A stretch of 64,000 nucleotides of DNA, from assembly GCA_009733575.1 (NCBI GenBank), contig ML769547.1:62001-126000 (forward strand). Reading direction: 5' to 3'. The DNA is from Gymnopus androsaceus JB14. Lineage: Eukaryota; Basidiomycota; Agaricomycetes; Agaricales; Omphalotaceae. Both the position numbers and the translations under genes were made by a program. Each line of letters opens with the position of its first letter. The stretch's first letter is position 1. Positions 12,616 to 24,945 of this stretch are shown here, one piece after another. The notes beneath the pieces were generated by a model. That model saw nothing but the letters and a program-made list of their open reading frames with translations, searched no databases and had not been told where the DNA came from.

Positions 12616-15018
12616 ATGCAAAGAATCCTGTCTTTTCCGAGAGCACAGAGTGCTCGGAGCATCGTCCGACGTTGGCCATGTTCAAATACCAATACAATCA
12701 AGCGATTGAGCAGCACGTCCATACCGGACAAAGCATTTCCATTCTCTGCACGGACTGCTCTTCTACTGGTAGGATCATCATTGGTAGGAGGCTTGTTGGG
12801 ATTTACTCTGGCGAATCGTGAACCTTCTTCTGCGACGCTGAATACCAGCAAACCGCAGTATGGATCCCCCGAGGACTTTGCAAAAGCTATAGAGGAACTG
12901 AAGGAGACGTTTCCGGACGAAGGTGCTGTCTCAACAGATCCTGAGGATGTATATCATCACGGGTTCTCGTTGAACGACTATCATCCTGGTGCGCTCGTTT
13001 GTCACCTCATTGTCCTCAATCTTGACTGAAACTTTGGTACAGGCACGTCGCATAGTGTCGTGGTGTACCCCCAAAGTACGGAAGACGTTGTGAAAGTAGT
13101 CAAGATCGCTACACGCGCCAGAATGCCCATAGTAGCTTATTCTGGTGCAACATCACTAGAAGGCCAATTTCGTGGAGTGAGTTTCATTTTCCGTATATTC
13201 GGAACGGGTTGGTTCTAACGCCACAGTGGGATAGTATTCTGCAGGCGGAATATGTCTCGATATGTCGCAGATGAACCAAATTTTAGAGATACATGGTAAG
13301 TCCGCTTTGGACACCCACCTCCAATGTCGTAATAAACCGAGGCAGAGGCGGATTCCGATATGGTTTGCCAACCCGGAGTAGGCTGGGTTGAAATTAACGA
13401 GACACTCCGCGAGAAAGGTATATCTTTCCTTCGAGTCCTCTGATGAGATTCGTGGTTGACCTTCCCGGTTTGCGTAGGTATTCCACTGTTTTTCCCGGTA
13501 CGTCTTTTGCCACTGAGTGCTTATTGTTATACTAACAAGATATTTAGATTGATCCTGCGCCGTCCGCTACTCTTGGTGGAATGATTTCTAATGGCTGCTC
13601 CGGAAGTACGTGGAGATAGTTCAAATATCAAACCCATGCTTACTTCCAACTTAGCGAATGCTGTTAGGTATGGAACGAGTAAAGGAGAATGGTTCTTGAA
13701 CGTCGTGAGTCATCAGATACGCATGGTGAAGTCCAGATGAATTTAGTTCTCGGTAGACAGTCGTTCTTCCTTCCGGGGAGGTGATCAAGACGCGTCGAAG
13801 GTCTCGAAAGTCAGCAGCTGGATTTGATACCACAAAATTGTTCATTGGAGCAGAGGGCACGCTTGGTGGGTAGCATCTAGCTCCCTTAGATTACGCTGAT
13901 GTCCAGTACTTAGGAATTATCACAGAAGGTTCGCTTTCTAGCCATGATAGTTCGCCTCGCATACCAATTGTTTCGCAGTGACAATACGGCTAGCACCCGT
14001 GCTTCCCACAACGGTGGCTGTCATCCATTTCCCGGACGTTCACAAAGCAACAGAAGCGGTTAGAGATGTAATGAACAAAGGAGTGGGCATTCGTGCGTGT
14101 TTATTCTTCAGGTAACTTCTAATATTCAACCTCTGCACAGAGTGTGTCGAGTTACTTGACGATATATTCATGCGCGCAGTGAACAACTTCGGAGAGTCAG
14201 GTCGTACCTGGCCTCTTAAGGATACCCTTTTCTTTAAACTTCAAGGTCACAATGATGTGTCTCTGAAGGAAACCGCCAAAGTTGTACGAGAAGTCGCGGA
14301 GAAGCACGGAGGATTCGGATTTCAATTGGCAAAGAGCCCTCAGGAGGCTGATGGCATCTGGCATGACCGAAAGGTCTCTGATTCTGAATCCTTGATTTTT
14401 GTCCATGTATCTGATGGTTTTTTTAGATGGCACATTATTCGGGCTTGGCTTTGGTACCAGGATGCCGCTGCGTTGCTACAGATGTCTGGTAAGTTCCGCG
14501 TTTTTTCATGGTCGCGACGTCTTCCTCAGGCAAGATTTACAGTGTTCCTGTCTCAAGATTACCTGATCTTGTGTATGAGACCAAAAAAGACCTCCTCTCT
14601 CACGGTCTACTCGCGCCCATTGTTGGCCATGTCGGCGACGGGAATTTCCACGCACAAATTCTGTTCAGTGATGACTCTGAGCTTGAAGTGGCCAAAGAGG
14701 CAGTAGTCCGAATGGTGAAAAGAGCAATTGCCATGGATGGTACTTGTACGGTAAAGCCAATAAATTGCAATGTCTTTGTACAACTGATATCTGACATCTT
14801 GATGATTAGGGTGAACATGGTGTCGGACTGGGTAAAAAGGAATTTTTAGTTGAGGAATTGGGTGCTGGAACGGTAGAGCTCATGAGGACGGTTAAGAGGG
14901 CACTAGATCCTCTTGGGCTGTTCAATCCTGGGAAGGTGAGCACTGCGGAAATGTTTGATGGATCGATCACTTATACAATAGTACCTTACAGCTATATCCA
15001 GACGAAGAACCCAAGTGA
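12616..15018 (+). CDS. Mitochondrial D-lactate dehydrogenase (cytochrome), FAD-linked
   Basis: Fifteen exons with consistent phase: 12616-12988, 13043-13176, 13235-13295, 13346-13417, 13478-13497, 13548-13605, 13655-13704, 13757-13865, 13914-13928, 13979-14092, 14141-14373, 14427-14488, 14543-14750, 14810-14935 and 14992-15018, giving about 553 aa. The N-terminus is rich in Arg/Ser without acids, as in a mitochondrial targeting peptide, followed by a membrane segment ([20 protein letters not shown]), as in DLD1-type enzymes of the inner membrane. The FAD_binding_4 domain shows [48 protein letters not shown] and [14 protein letters not shown]. The C-terminal domain shows [15 protein letters not shown] and [10 protein letters not shown] with the expected histidines. 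It oxidises D-lactate to pyruvate and passes electrons to cytochrome c. The gene reads as intact. Confidence 0.93.
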
Positions 15019-15228
15019 TCACTGTAGTCGCTACTACGTTTGTGACATAATTTTATCTGTCGTGCGTTTTCCGTTCTCTAAGTTTGAGCATTCAGCCCCA
15101 TGCACGGAGGAGGAGCTTTCCGCGTGGAACTCCGGAATTCGTCAGCATTTCCCTAAACTGAACGAATTTTCGCATGCGAGCCTCGTATTTAAGTCGCCTG
15201 GTAGCTTTCTTTCACTGCAGCAAACGTT

Positions 15229-16529
15229 ATGAAGCTATCATTTCTTCCAGCTCTCACTATTCCGCTAGCACTCGTATATTCTGGGTACGGGCAAGTAGTT
15301 TCACCAAGTGCCAATGTAACAAATGTAGCGATTGATTTACTTGATGGCTCTCGTGCGTTTGCTCGTCTCGTTCGTACCAATGCATAATGAATTCATGGGA
15401 TGGCTATCGCAGATATTCTCCACTTCCTCGATATCGTTGACGCGTTTGGGCACGTATCAGTCCGCAATCCTGATAATGCCAGCCAATTCATTATGTATGT
15501 GTGCCGTGCATCAACACGAGCTCTTCGAAATGTAATTAATTCTATATGTACAGGTCGTTCGCTATAGCACCTGCATTGACAACATCCCAGACCCTGGTCA
15601 CGTAATTCCCTTCCTTATGAGGGCCCTGCTTGCTGTCTGAAGTCAATACCAAACACAGATACGAAATCGACAATGCTACGGCCATTCAGCTGACTTTCAA
15701 CACTTCCGTGACAGGCAACGCTGTTCCGTCTGGATTTATAGAACGATACATCCATTCTCAGGTTTGGCTATTGTGACCTACAGGAAAAAGTCTGATGAAA
15801 GCCCACTAGATTTACAAAGCCTTTCCTAATGTCACAGGTGTCGTGCACGCCCATACACTCAATGTAATATCATTTGCTGCAGTGGGAGTTGGGTTAAAGG
15901 CTCAATTTGGTGCTGTGAGGAGCCATGTTTAAAAGTTGCCTTCTGCTTGTATCTGACTACAGTCTCTCTCAGGCCGGGTCAGTAGGCGCACTGAACAACG
16001 GAACACCAATATTCGACTATGACAGCCTCCCTGCAAGTATTCTTCCCGAGAGCGCATCGCACAACCTTCTCGTCGAGAATGAGGCTTTGGGAGATGCTCT
16101 TGCAGATACGTTCCAGAATGGCAGCGCAGTGGTGTTAATGAAAGGCGAGACTCCAGTGCTCTTTTCATAAAATCTTATCGCGGTCTATGCTTGTAGGTCA
16201 TGGAATGGCTGTCCAAGGAACATCTGTCCGCAATGCAGTGTTTCGTTCGTATTACACCATGCTGAATGCGGATGTGCAGTCGATGGCAGTTCTTCTGGGC
16301 TCATTGGCTCATGGAGGTCAATCTCCTACAGGATTGTCTCCCCGTGATGCGATGGACGCAGCAGCTACCTTGGAGAGTGAATCTCTGTATGTCTTCCCAA
16401 ATCGTTTAGAGCAAAAAATTTCTAATTCCCTGCCTGTTTCTACTTGTATGCAGTCTTGATCGTGCATGGGCACTTTGGACAGCTCAAGTGGACCAGTCGT
16501 CACTCTACGTTAATGATTTGAGATCCTGA
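15229..16529 (+). CDS. Secreted class II aldolase/adducin-domain protein
   Basis: Exons: 15229-15364, 15413-15494, 15554-15601, 15659-15761, 15810-15914, 15973-16144, 16197-16386 and 16454-16529. The N-terminus ([20 protein letters not shown]) is a signal peptide. The body matches the class II aldolase/adducin fold: [48 protein letters not shown], the zinc-type [12 protein letters not shown] and [12 protein letters not shown] histidine motifs, then [14 protein letters not shown]. The fold covers fuculose- and ribulose-phosphate aldolases and related enzymes; the substrate is unknown. Intron 6 begins with GC (16145-16146), since Lys-Gly-His-Gly is only restored by that donor. Its last intron contains the left edge of the tandem block that follows, so the last exon is the template of remnants seen downstream. 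Confidence 0.85.
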
Positions 16530-16640
16530 CAGTCTCATATTTAACGTTTTGGAGAGTTCAAGTCGATCAGTTGCCATTATATGTTAATGATTTTGAGGTT
16601 TTGATGTAACAGTCTCGTATTTAACGCTTTGACTGGCCTC
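16490..16640. repeat. Local imperfect duplication next to the aldolase stop
   Basis: Two imperfect copies of an about 80-90 base segment lie side by side: one with CAAGTGGACCAGT, ACGTTAATGATTT, CAGTCTCATATTTAACG, and one with CAAGTCGATCAGT, ATGTTAATGATTTTG, CAGTCTCGTATTTAACG. The first includes the aldolase stop codon. Units 2-4 show a single copy. Confidence 0.55.
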
Positions 16641-16906
16641 GATCGGTCTCGAGTCTACGGTACATGAGCTGGATATGGTATAAACTGGATATCGAGATAC
16701 ACTCATAATTTCAAATAACCAATTGTGAAAAGTGAATATATAATCATTCGAAATGATGATTCAATTACGACTGAGAGATATAGATCCAAGTAAAGATGGG
16801 ATGTTACACTAGTAGTGATATCAGCACACAGAAACTGAGTTGGGATTATAAGAATCAGTACACGGTAAGTACAATGAAAATACAAAAATTTGACTTTAGG
16901 ACATCT

Positions 16907-19900
16907 CTACAGACCTTCAGGACTAACGAAATTCAGTAATTCATCCACCTTGGACATGAATAAAGTCCAATCTTCTTGACTATCGATACAAGAGGGTAAA
17001 TGAAGAATTAGCAAACAACTTACAAATGTCACTCACTTTGGTTCACTCCAAGTAGAAGCCCCAGCCCCAGCCCCAGCCCCAGCTCCCGCAGAAAAGGGAA
17101 AAGGGTAATCCAAACCAGACAAGGGGTCTGCACCATTAGAAGAAGGTCCGAGCCCGTGCAATTGTGGGTTTTGTTGTTGATGTACGTCAAAGCCAAAAGA
17201 CTGCTGCTGAACCGGCGCAGCCATGTTAATGGCATAGAATGGATCAAACACCGAGCCGGGAGCAGTTGGCTGATCGAAAGCGCCAGCTCCAGTGTTTGAA
17301 GCTAGCTGGTCGAGTCCGGAGAAAGTAGGACTCTGCAGAGCGTTAAAAACTCGCTGAGAACCGGCGAATTGACGGTTAGAATCTTCTTCCATGGGGTGCG
17401 TTTGGGAGGTTTCGAAGTCGCGTGTGCGCTTCAACGAATCTTTCTGTGGAGGCGGAGGCATTTGGCTTACGGATACAACGGCCTCAAGAATGTCGCTGAA
17501 GGAGAAGAACAGGTTATTAGACAAAACGATGGCAAGGGATCCTTGACATACAATAAACGTCCCGCACTTTCATATCTAAAGAGAAAAGCCTGTGAGTACA
17601 GTAAATAATCAACACGAAAACTCGACGCTAACCTCGTTTCAAATTTGGCCAAATGCTTCAAGCAGTTGGACACATCGGTCATATCATTCCTAGGATCGTA
17701 AGAAGATTTGACGCGTATACTGGTCCATAAATTAATGAGAAGCATTATTGCCGCGACAAATATTGGTGCCTGCGCAGAACAATTGTCAGTACAGAGAGGC
17801 AACCACCCATGAAAAACCTACTATGTAATTCGGTATCAGGGGCATTCCAAGTCGGGCCATGTAAACATCGAGCATATGTCTGAATGTGAAGATGATCAGG
17901 GACATTGCGACGAATGTTCATACTTGACGCACATATAGGCTCGCGAAGCATTTGTACAAATAGCTAATGACGGGAAGTTGCCTGTCGAAAATGGGCCGGG
18001 TCGTATAAACAATTTGTGGATCTGTATCTAGAGAAAATACTAAAGGTAAATCCTCGTAAACGGGGAAACAGAATAATCGTCGCTTACCTGCACCCAGTAA
18101 TAATTGGAATGCATCATCACTGTTTGCGCAAAGAGAATATCATCTGGGCGGTTGGGGTCCCATTTTACTGTAGACTGCGTAAGCAAGAGATAGAAGAGGA
18201 AAAGATATCTATTATGTTGCTCACAGTGCTCTGGAAGCTCGTCGACCCAGCTATTCAATGCAGAATCAAGTTCCATGACAATTTTGTTAGTGTTTTCAGG
18301 TGAAGAATCCAACCAAGGGGCGGCTTTTCGTGTTGTGAACTGTTCGTTGGTTCAAGATTGAACAATCGTGTGAGATATGATTCTGACTTTCAGACTTACA
18401 AGATGGTCCTTCACCAGTCCAGCGATCCGGAGGAGCTTCATAAAATGATGCCAGTAAGACATGTGCGAGGGCTTGCCAATCGGTTGGATGAATTCCATCT
18501 GCGGATTCGAGGGAATCTCCCAGTACTCATCGTCACACTCGGGGGGAAACTCGAGGTCGAAACTAATAAGGGAGGAAGGGTGAGAAGGATGCTCATAGAG
18601 AAATGGAACGCAATGACTCACTCATCTTCTCTTGTTGAGCGGGGACGACCCTGCCATGATGGAAAAACAAAAAAAAAGGATTGTTTAGAGTCGATCTGGT
18701 GAACTATTGGTCAACGACATACCAAGGCAATGCACGAGTAAAGATCCGTCGATATAATGTTCCAGAACGCTCTTTTCCACATTTCTTGCTCTAATCGAGT
18801 CTGTGCTGGCTTTTTCGTTACATTCCCTTTCCGATGTGCTCCGACTTCTTGTGCTGCCCGTATACCAAGTCCAGTCAAGAACCAAGCTATATTGGATACT
18901 GGAGTCGGGTATAAGAAGAGTATAGCCAGCTGAGAGATGGATGGTTAATTAACGAGTCTTCAAATCAATAGACAATGATACGTACAGAGTATAGCTGTAT
19001 ATCGTATAACGACGATGCTCCTGTAAATCTGTTCTTCACCAATCGAATCTGTTCAAAGTATCTCCACCCCGCAGATCGCAAGTCCTTCGTCCCATCGGCC
19101 AAAGTCCTGGGATCATTAGACAATTTCGACCCCAAAGCGCACACGGCTAAAACAACTGCACCGAAACGTTGGTCGACGAGATGAAGCTGATCAATGTAGA
19201 CCTGGCGTTCGAATGTTTGCCGATGCAAAACTGGGTAGATAATCTAACATAGCTTAGAATAAGCCTGGTACCAAATAGAAGGTTTTGCTACCAACGTGTT
19301 GCTTCTCGAAGTACAAGGTGAGAAGGCCGCGGAGAAGGTCAGGTTGTGGAAACGCGTAGGTTGGATCTTCAGGTTCAGGTAGAAAGCGATGCCACTGTGA
19401 TAGATAGATTAGTAGGAGGTAGAATTTGGGGAACAAAAGGTTAACGCACAGGCGCTCGGACCCAAAACTCGCTCCTCTTTGTCCCTACTGAGATAGTCTT
19501 TGCTGGGCTCCCACCATTCGCTTCATCTCGGATACTTAAAGCTGTCTCTAGACAACGCATTTAGACATCAGTAAGGATCAATGCCCATTATTGGAAACTC
19601 ACGAAGAAGCATGAAGTGACTGCTCTTTCCTGTTAACCGTCAGAGTACACATCAGACAAGGGAGAATATGACTTGCCGACATGTCTGTTAAAATAGTCTT
19701 CATCGAGACTAAGGCTTTTGACTTGAACCGTGAGTGACTCTTGTGGGTCGTCAACGTTCTCGGAGGTATCAGAAAAGGGACTTGGTTTGGAGGCAGGAGG
19801 AGGAGGTGAATAGGATGACCGTTGCTCTAAAGCTTGTTCTAATTGTTTCTCCAAATCTCGACCATACGAAGCCAGCCTAACGAGCATTTCGCGCATGAGT

Positions 19901-20354
19901 GATTCATCCTTTGGAATGACGACTGTTTTGGGAGCAGAAAGGATCGTAGATATGAGGCTTTTTGTATCGCTTGCCTTTCCCAATCTGTAGACTCGTATAG
20001 TTCAGTGAGTATCTCCACGTTGAGCGACTTGATATATACTTGGTTTTTGGGCCTCGTTTCTACAAGGAATTCTTAAGAACATGATTTCGAAATAGTAGGA
20101 GAAAACTCACCTTTTTCTGCACAAGATGAGTACACTCAATCTCAAGGCTGAGGCAACTGAAGCATCTTTCTGGAATTGAGCTTTCTTCGCATTTCACTAA
20201 GCAGAGAAAGAACTTCAGCGTGAAGCTATCACGAATATAAGGGGATAACTGTACCCTTCCTACGATGGCACTCATCACACGCTTTTATAGCGCGTCGCTT
20301 GCGCGCCTTGTTTACTGAGATTGAAGGACCATCGGAATCTTCAGAATCGGACAT
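16907..20354 (-). CDS. Zn(II)2Cys6 transcription factor, tandem copy 1 (intact)
   Basis: Minus strand, ATG 20354 to TAG 16907-16909, about 19 exons and 820 aa. The cluster CDECHRRKVKC...C-FS-C...C has spacing C-x2-C-x6-C-x8-C-x2-C-x6-C, preceded by a basic KARKRR run and followed by KKRGPKTK. A Ser/Pro-rich linker leads to the fungal-specific transcription factor domain: GKSSHFMLL, YPVLHRQTFERQVY, CALGSKLSNDPR, AGWRYFEQ, QEVGAHRKG, MWKRAFWNIISTDLYSCIALGRP, LPEHLKWDPNR, HSNYYWVQIQIHKLFIR, NLWTSIR and AGRLFDILEAV. A Gln/Pro-rich tail has an (Ala-Gly)n run before VDELLNFVSPEGL. It should bind DNA in the nucleus and activate unknown targets. The intron just before the Gly of GKSS starts with GC (19676-19675). 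I found no frame break. Confidence 0.9.
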
Positions 20355-20607
20355 GATGGTTGGGAGTAAAGAAGCAATGAGACATTATGCACTATCGTCT
20401 ATGTTGAATTGTTGAAAGAATGATCATCGGCCCCGATCGACAGCAGTCGTAGATCTTTATCTCGATGGACGGAGGACAAACGGAGGAAGCTTCGGTCTTC
20501 GGACTTTGACCATTAGCGCCTACGGCAGCTCATGGCCATGAAGACGAAGAAAACCAAAAAAATAACTCTGGAAAATTTTCTTCTCTCCATACCACGACAG
20601 TATAGTG

Positions 20608-20776
20608 AGTATCATCTATGTACAGTATATTCAAGCAATATATATAAAATACACTAAATTAATATTAGACAGACACCTCACAACTCCCTATTTTATCATC
20701 TATGTACTGTACAGTATATAAGCAAAATACATATATAAAATACACTAAACTAATATTAGACAGACACCTCACGAAT
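20608..20776. repeat. Two-copy AT-rich direct repeat
   Basis: Two adjacent, imperfect copies of an about 85-base segment, each with ATCATCTATGTAC, TACAGTATA, ATATATAAAATACACTAAA and ATATTAGACAGACACCTCAC. Units 2-4 keep one shorter version, so this duplication is specific to unit 1. Confidence 0.6.
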
Positions 20777-20796
20777 CACTATATACTACAGTAAAA

Positions 20797-20868
20797 TAGG
20801 GAGTTGTGGCACGGCGAATATTTTGTCAACTTTCTCGCGTGGAGTCTTCGCCGTGCCACAACTCCCTA
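20797..20868. repeat. Perfect 22-bp inverted repeat (stem-loop)
   Basis: Arms 20797-20818 and 20847-20868 are exact reverse complements, beginning TAGGGAGTTG and ending CAACTCCCTA, around a 28-base loop. The sequence is absent from the matching place in units 2-4. It looks like a small foldback insertion. Confidence 0.7.
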
Positions 20869-21158
20869 ATAACTAGTAGGCAAAATCCTCACTCAGCACT
20901 TCCAGCACATACCAATACCTTATTTCGCCACTACCCCCTCCCTTTATTGCACCTTCACTACGATCTTTCTAATTCACTGCCTATTTTCTACTCGTATCTG
21001 CTTGTATGGAGTCTGTTAGGTTTCGTGTTTTGCTTATCAAGCCCGAAAGCTCGTCGTAGATGCTATTTTCTTGTAATATCTAAAGCCCATTGTTGGATGC
21101 GATTGTCCTTGCTTACTGTCTCCAAGCAGCATCGCCCGGAATTCATTCACAACACAGG

Positions 21159-21190
21159 CTTGATCGTGAGTGTAACAGTTGCAATTATAT
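21159..21190 (+). pseudogene. Remnant of the aldolase last exon in unit 2
   Basis: GCTTGATCGTGAGTGTAACAG followed by TTGCAATTATAT and, a little later, TTAATGATTTGAG align with the last aldolase exon and its flank near 16451-16520. The splice acceptor and most codons are lost. It marks the head of duplicated unit 2. Confidence 0.6.
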
Positions 21191-21494
21191 AGGTATTAAT
21201 GATTTGAGTTCTCGACTGGTATTTAACGCTTTGACCGGCCTCGCTATGGTACACAATATCAGCATAATATCGAGATACACCTCATCATTCATAATAACAA
21301 ATTGCAGAAGTTGATAATGATTCAAAATAATGATTCAATCGCAACTGAGGAGAGATATTGATCCAAGTAAATATATGATATAAGGTAACTCTAGTAGTGA
21401 TACCAGTACACAGAGACTGAGTTGGGATTATGAGTAAATTAGTACAACATACAATGAACATTGAAAATACAATGGATTTTACATTAGGACATCT

Positions 21495-24400
21495 CTAGAG
21501 ACCTTCAGGACTAACGAAATTAAGCAATTCATCCACCTTGGACATGAATGAAGTCCAATCTTCTTGACTATCGATACAAAAGGGTATAAATAATCAGCAC
21601 ACAACTTAAAAATGTCACTCACTTTGGTTCACTCCAAGTAGAAGCCCCAGCCCCAGCTCCCGCAGAAAAGGGAATAGGGTAATCCAAACCAGACAAGGGA
21701 TCCGCACTGCATGAAGGTCCGAACCCGTACGATTGTGGGTTTTGGTGTTGATGTACGTCAAAGCCAAACGACTGCTGCTGAACCGGCGCAGCCATGTTAA
21801 TGGCATAAAATGGATCAAACACCGAACCGGGAGCAGCTGGCTGATCGAAAGCGCCAGCTCCAGTGTTTGAAGTTAGCTGGTCGAATGTAGAGAAAGTAGG
21901 ACATTGCAAAGCGTTAAAAACTCGCTGAGAGCCGGCGTATTGACGTTTAGCATCTTCATCCACGGGGTGTGGTTGGGAGATGTAGAAGTCGCGTGTGCGC
22001 TTCAACGAATCTTTCTGTGGAGGCAGAGGCATTTGGGTGGCGGATACAACAGCCTCAAGAATGTCGCTGAAGGAGAAGAACATGTTATTTATTAGACAAA
22101 ACGATGGCAAGGGATCCTTGACATACAATAAACGTCCAGCACTTTCATATCTAAAGCAAAAAGCCTGTGAGTATAGTAAATAATCAACACGAAGAACTCG
22201 ACGCTAACCTCGTTTCATATTTGGTCAAATGCTTCAAGCAGTTGGACACATCAGTCATATCATTCCTAGGATCGTAAGAAGATTTGACGCGTATACTGGT
22301 CCATAAATTAATGAGAAGCATTATTGCCGCGACAAATATTGGTGCCTGCGCAGAACAATTGTCAATACAGAGAGGCGACCACCTGTGAAAAACCTGCTAT
22401 GTAATTCGGTATCAGGGGCATTCCAGGTCGAGCCATGTAAAGATCGAGCATATGTCTGAATGTGAAGATGATCAGGGACAGTGCGACGAATGTTCATACT
22501 TGACGCACATATAGGCTCGTGAAGCATTTGTACAAATAGCTAATGACGGGAAGTTGCCTGTCGCAAGTGGGCCGGGTCGTATAAACAATTTGTGGATCTG
22601 TATCTAGAGAAAATACTCAAGGTAAATCCTCATGAACGGGGAAGCAGGATAGTCATCGCTTACCTGTACCCAGTAGTAGTTGGAATGCATCATCACTGTT
22701 TGCGCAAAGAGAATATCATCTGAGCGGTTTGGGTCCCACTTTACTGTTGACTGCGTAAGCAAGAGATAGAAAGGAAAAGAAATATATTATGCTGCTCACA
22801 GTGCTCTGGAAGCTCATCGACCCAGCTATTCAATGCAGAATCAAGTTCCATGACAATTTTGTTGGTGTTTTCAGGTGAAGAATCCAACCAAGGAGCGGCT
22901 TTTCGTGTTGTGAACTGTTCATTGTCAAGACGAGTACAATCGTGTGAGATACCAGTCTAGCCTTCAGACTTACAAGATGGTCCTTCACCAGTCCAGCGAT
23001 CCGGAGGAGCTTCATAAAATGATGCCAGTAAGACATGTGCGAAGGCTTGCCAATCGGTTGGATAAATTCCATCTGCGGATTTGAGGGAATCTCCCAGTAC
23101 TCATCGTCGCACTCGGGAGGAAACTCGAGGTCGAAACTAATAAAGGTAGGAAGGGTGAGAAGGATGCTCATAGAATTGAGAGATGCAACACATTGACTCA
23201 CTCATCCTCTCTTGTTGAGCGGGGACGACCCTGCCATAATGGAAATACGAAAAAAGGATTGTTTAGGGTCAATCCGGAGAACCATAGGTGAGCAACATGC
23301 CAGGGCAATGCACATGTAAAGATCTGTCGATACAATGCTCCAGAACGCTCTTTTCCACATTTCTTGCTCTAATCGAGTCTGTGCTGGCTTTTTCGTTACA
23401 TTCCCTTTCCGATGTGCTCCGACTTCTTGTGCTGCCCGTATACCAAGCCCAGTCAAGAACCAAGCTATATCGGAGACTGGAGTTGGGAATAAGAAGATTA
23501 CAGCCAACTGAGAGATGGACGGTTAATTAACGGGCACTCAAATCAGTAGATGATGATGCGTACAGAGTATAGCTGTATATCGTATAACGACGACGTCCCT
23601 GTAAATCTGGTCTTCATCAATCGAATCTGTTCAAAATATCTCCACCCCGCAGATCGCAAGTCCTTCGTCCCATCGGCCAAAGTCCTGGGATCATTAGACA
23701 ATTTCGAACCCAAGGCGCACACAGCTAAAACAACTGCACCGAAACGTCGGTCGGTGAGATGAAGTTGATCAACGTAGACCTGGCGTTCGAATGTTTGCCT
23801 ATGTAGAACTGGGTAGAGAATCTAAGATTGCCTGGAATAAGCCTGGTACCAAGGAGAAGGTTTTGCTACCAACATGTTGCTTCTCGAAGTACAATGTGAG
23901 AAGGTCGCGGAGAAGGTCAGATTGTGGGAACACGTAGGCTGGATCTTCTGCTTCGGGTAGGAAGCGATGCCACTGCGATAGATAGATTAGGAGGTAGACT
24001 TTGGGGAACAAAAGGTTAACACACAGGCCCTCGGACCCAAAACTCGCTCCTCTTTTTCCCTACAGAAATAGTCTGTGCTGGGCTCCCACCATTTGCTTCA
24101 TCTCGGATACTTAAAGCTGTCTCTAGACAACGGATCCAGACATCAGCAAAGATCAACGCCGCCCATCATTAGAAACTCACGAAGAAGCATAAAGTGACTG
24201 CTCTTTCCTGTTCAGAGACCGTATCAGAATACATATCAGACAAGGTAGAATATGACTTGCCGACATGTCTGTTACAATAGTCTTCATCGAGACTGAGGCT
24301 CTTGACTTGGAGTGCGAGTGACTCTTCTGGGTCGTCGACATCCTCGGAGGTATCGGAAAAGGGACTAGGTTTAGAGGCATGAGGAGGTGAGCAGGATGAC

Positions 24401-24945
24401 CGTTGCTCTAAAGCTTGTTCTAATTGTTTCTCCAAATTTCGACCATACGAAGCCAGACTAACGAGCATCTCGTGTATGAGTGATTCATCCTTTGGGATGA
24501 CGACCGTTTTGGGAGCAGAAAGGATCGTAGATATGAGGCTTTTTGCATCGCTTAGTTTTTTCGCTTGATTTAATCTGTAGACTCGTAGAGTAGTTCAGTG
24601 ATTATCTCCAGGTCAAGCGACTTGATATATACTTGGTTTTTGGGCCTCGTTTCTACAAGGAATTCTTCAGAACATCTCTTTCAAAATAGTAGGAGAAAAC
24701 TCACCTTTTTCTGCACGATATGAGTACACTCAATCCCAAGGCTGAGGCAACTGGAGCATGTTTTGAAAATTGGGCTTTCTTCGCATTTAACTAATAAGAG
24801 AAAGAACTTCAGCGTGAAGCTATCACAAATATAAGGGGATAACTGTACCCTTCCTACGATGGCACTCATCACACGCTTTTATAGCGCGCCGCTTACGCGC
24901 CTTGTTTACTGAGATTGAAGGACCTTCGGAATCAGAATCGGACAT
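21495..24945 (-). CDS. Zn(II)2Cys6 transcription factor, tandem copy 2 (intact)
   Basis: Minus strand, ATG 24945 to TAG 21495-21497, same exon layout as copy 1. The Zn2Cys6 ligands and spacing are kept (CDECHRRKVKC, then C-SS-C). The middle homology region reads through (GKSSHFMLL, YPVLHRQTFERQVY, QEVGAHRKG, LPEHLKWDPNR), as does the Gln-rich tail to VDELLNFVSPEGL. Differences include a one-codon shorter N-terminus, PLPP for PPPP before the Lys-Arg motif and a shorter (Ala-Gly) run. Besides the shared GC donor (24260-24259), two further donors that are GT in copy 1 are GC here: 23300-23299 after the Ala-Leu of IALGRP, and 22397-22396 after Asn-Tyr-Ile. A small length change near 22775 falls inside an intron. 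No frame break was found. Confidence 0.88.

Larger units (their letters stand above)
16419..20966. repeat. Tandem segmental duplication, unit 1
   Basis: The unit runs from the TTTCTAATTCCCTGCC sequence inside the last aldolase intron to the CTTCACTACGATC sequence near 20966. It holds the last aldolase exon, about 380 bases of AT-rich spacer, transcription factor copy 1 and its upstream region. Near-identical sequence in the same order recurs in units 2-4. Edges were set by eye, where the sequence of the final unit (ending near 35588) departs from the others. Confidence 0.8.
20355..21494. other. Upstream region of TF copy 1, unit 1/2 boundary and AT-rich repeats
   Basis: Contains the promoter of TF copy 1, two imperfect copies of an AT-rich segment (about 20608-20694 and 20695-20776, each with AATATTAGACAGACACCTCAC), a long perfect stem-loop (20797-20868), the unit boundary near 20966, a short foreign insertion (about 21022-21158) and an aldolase exon remnant. 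No gene is supported. Confidence 0.5.

Noticed and set aside
22760..22800. Frameshift in TF copy 2 near 22775 compared with copy 1
   Set aside because: The one-base length difference falls in an intron (GTGAGC...TCTACAG) between LPEH and LKWDPN, so the protein is unaffected.
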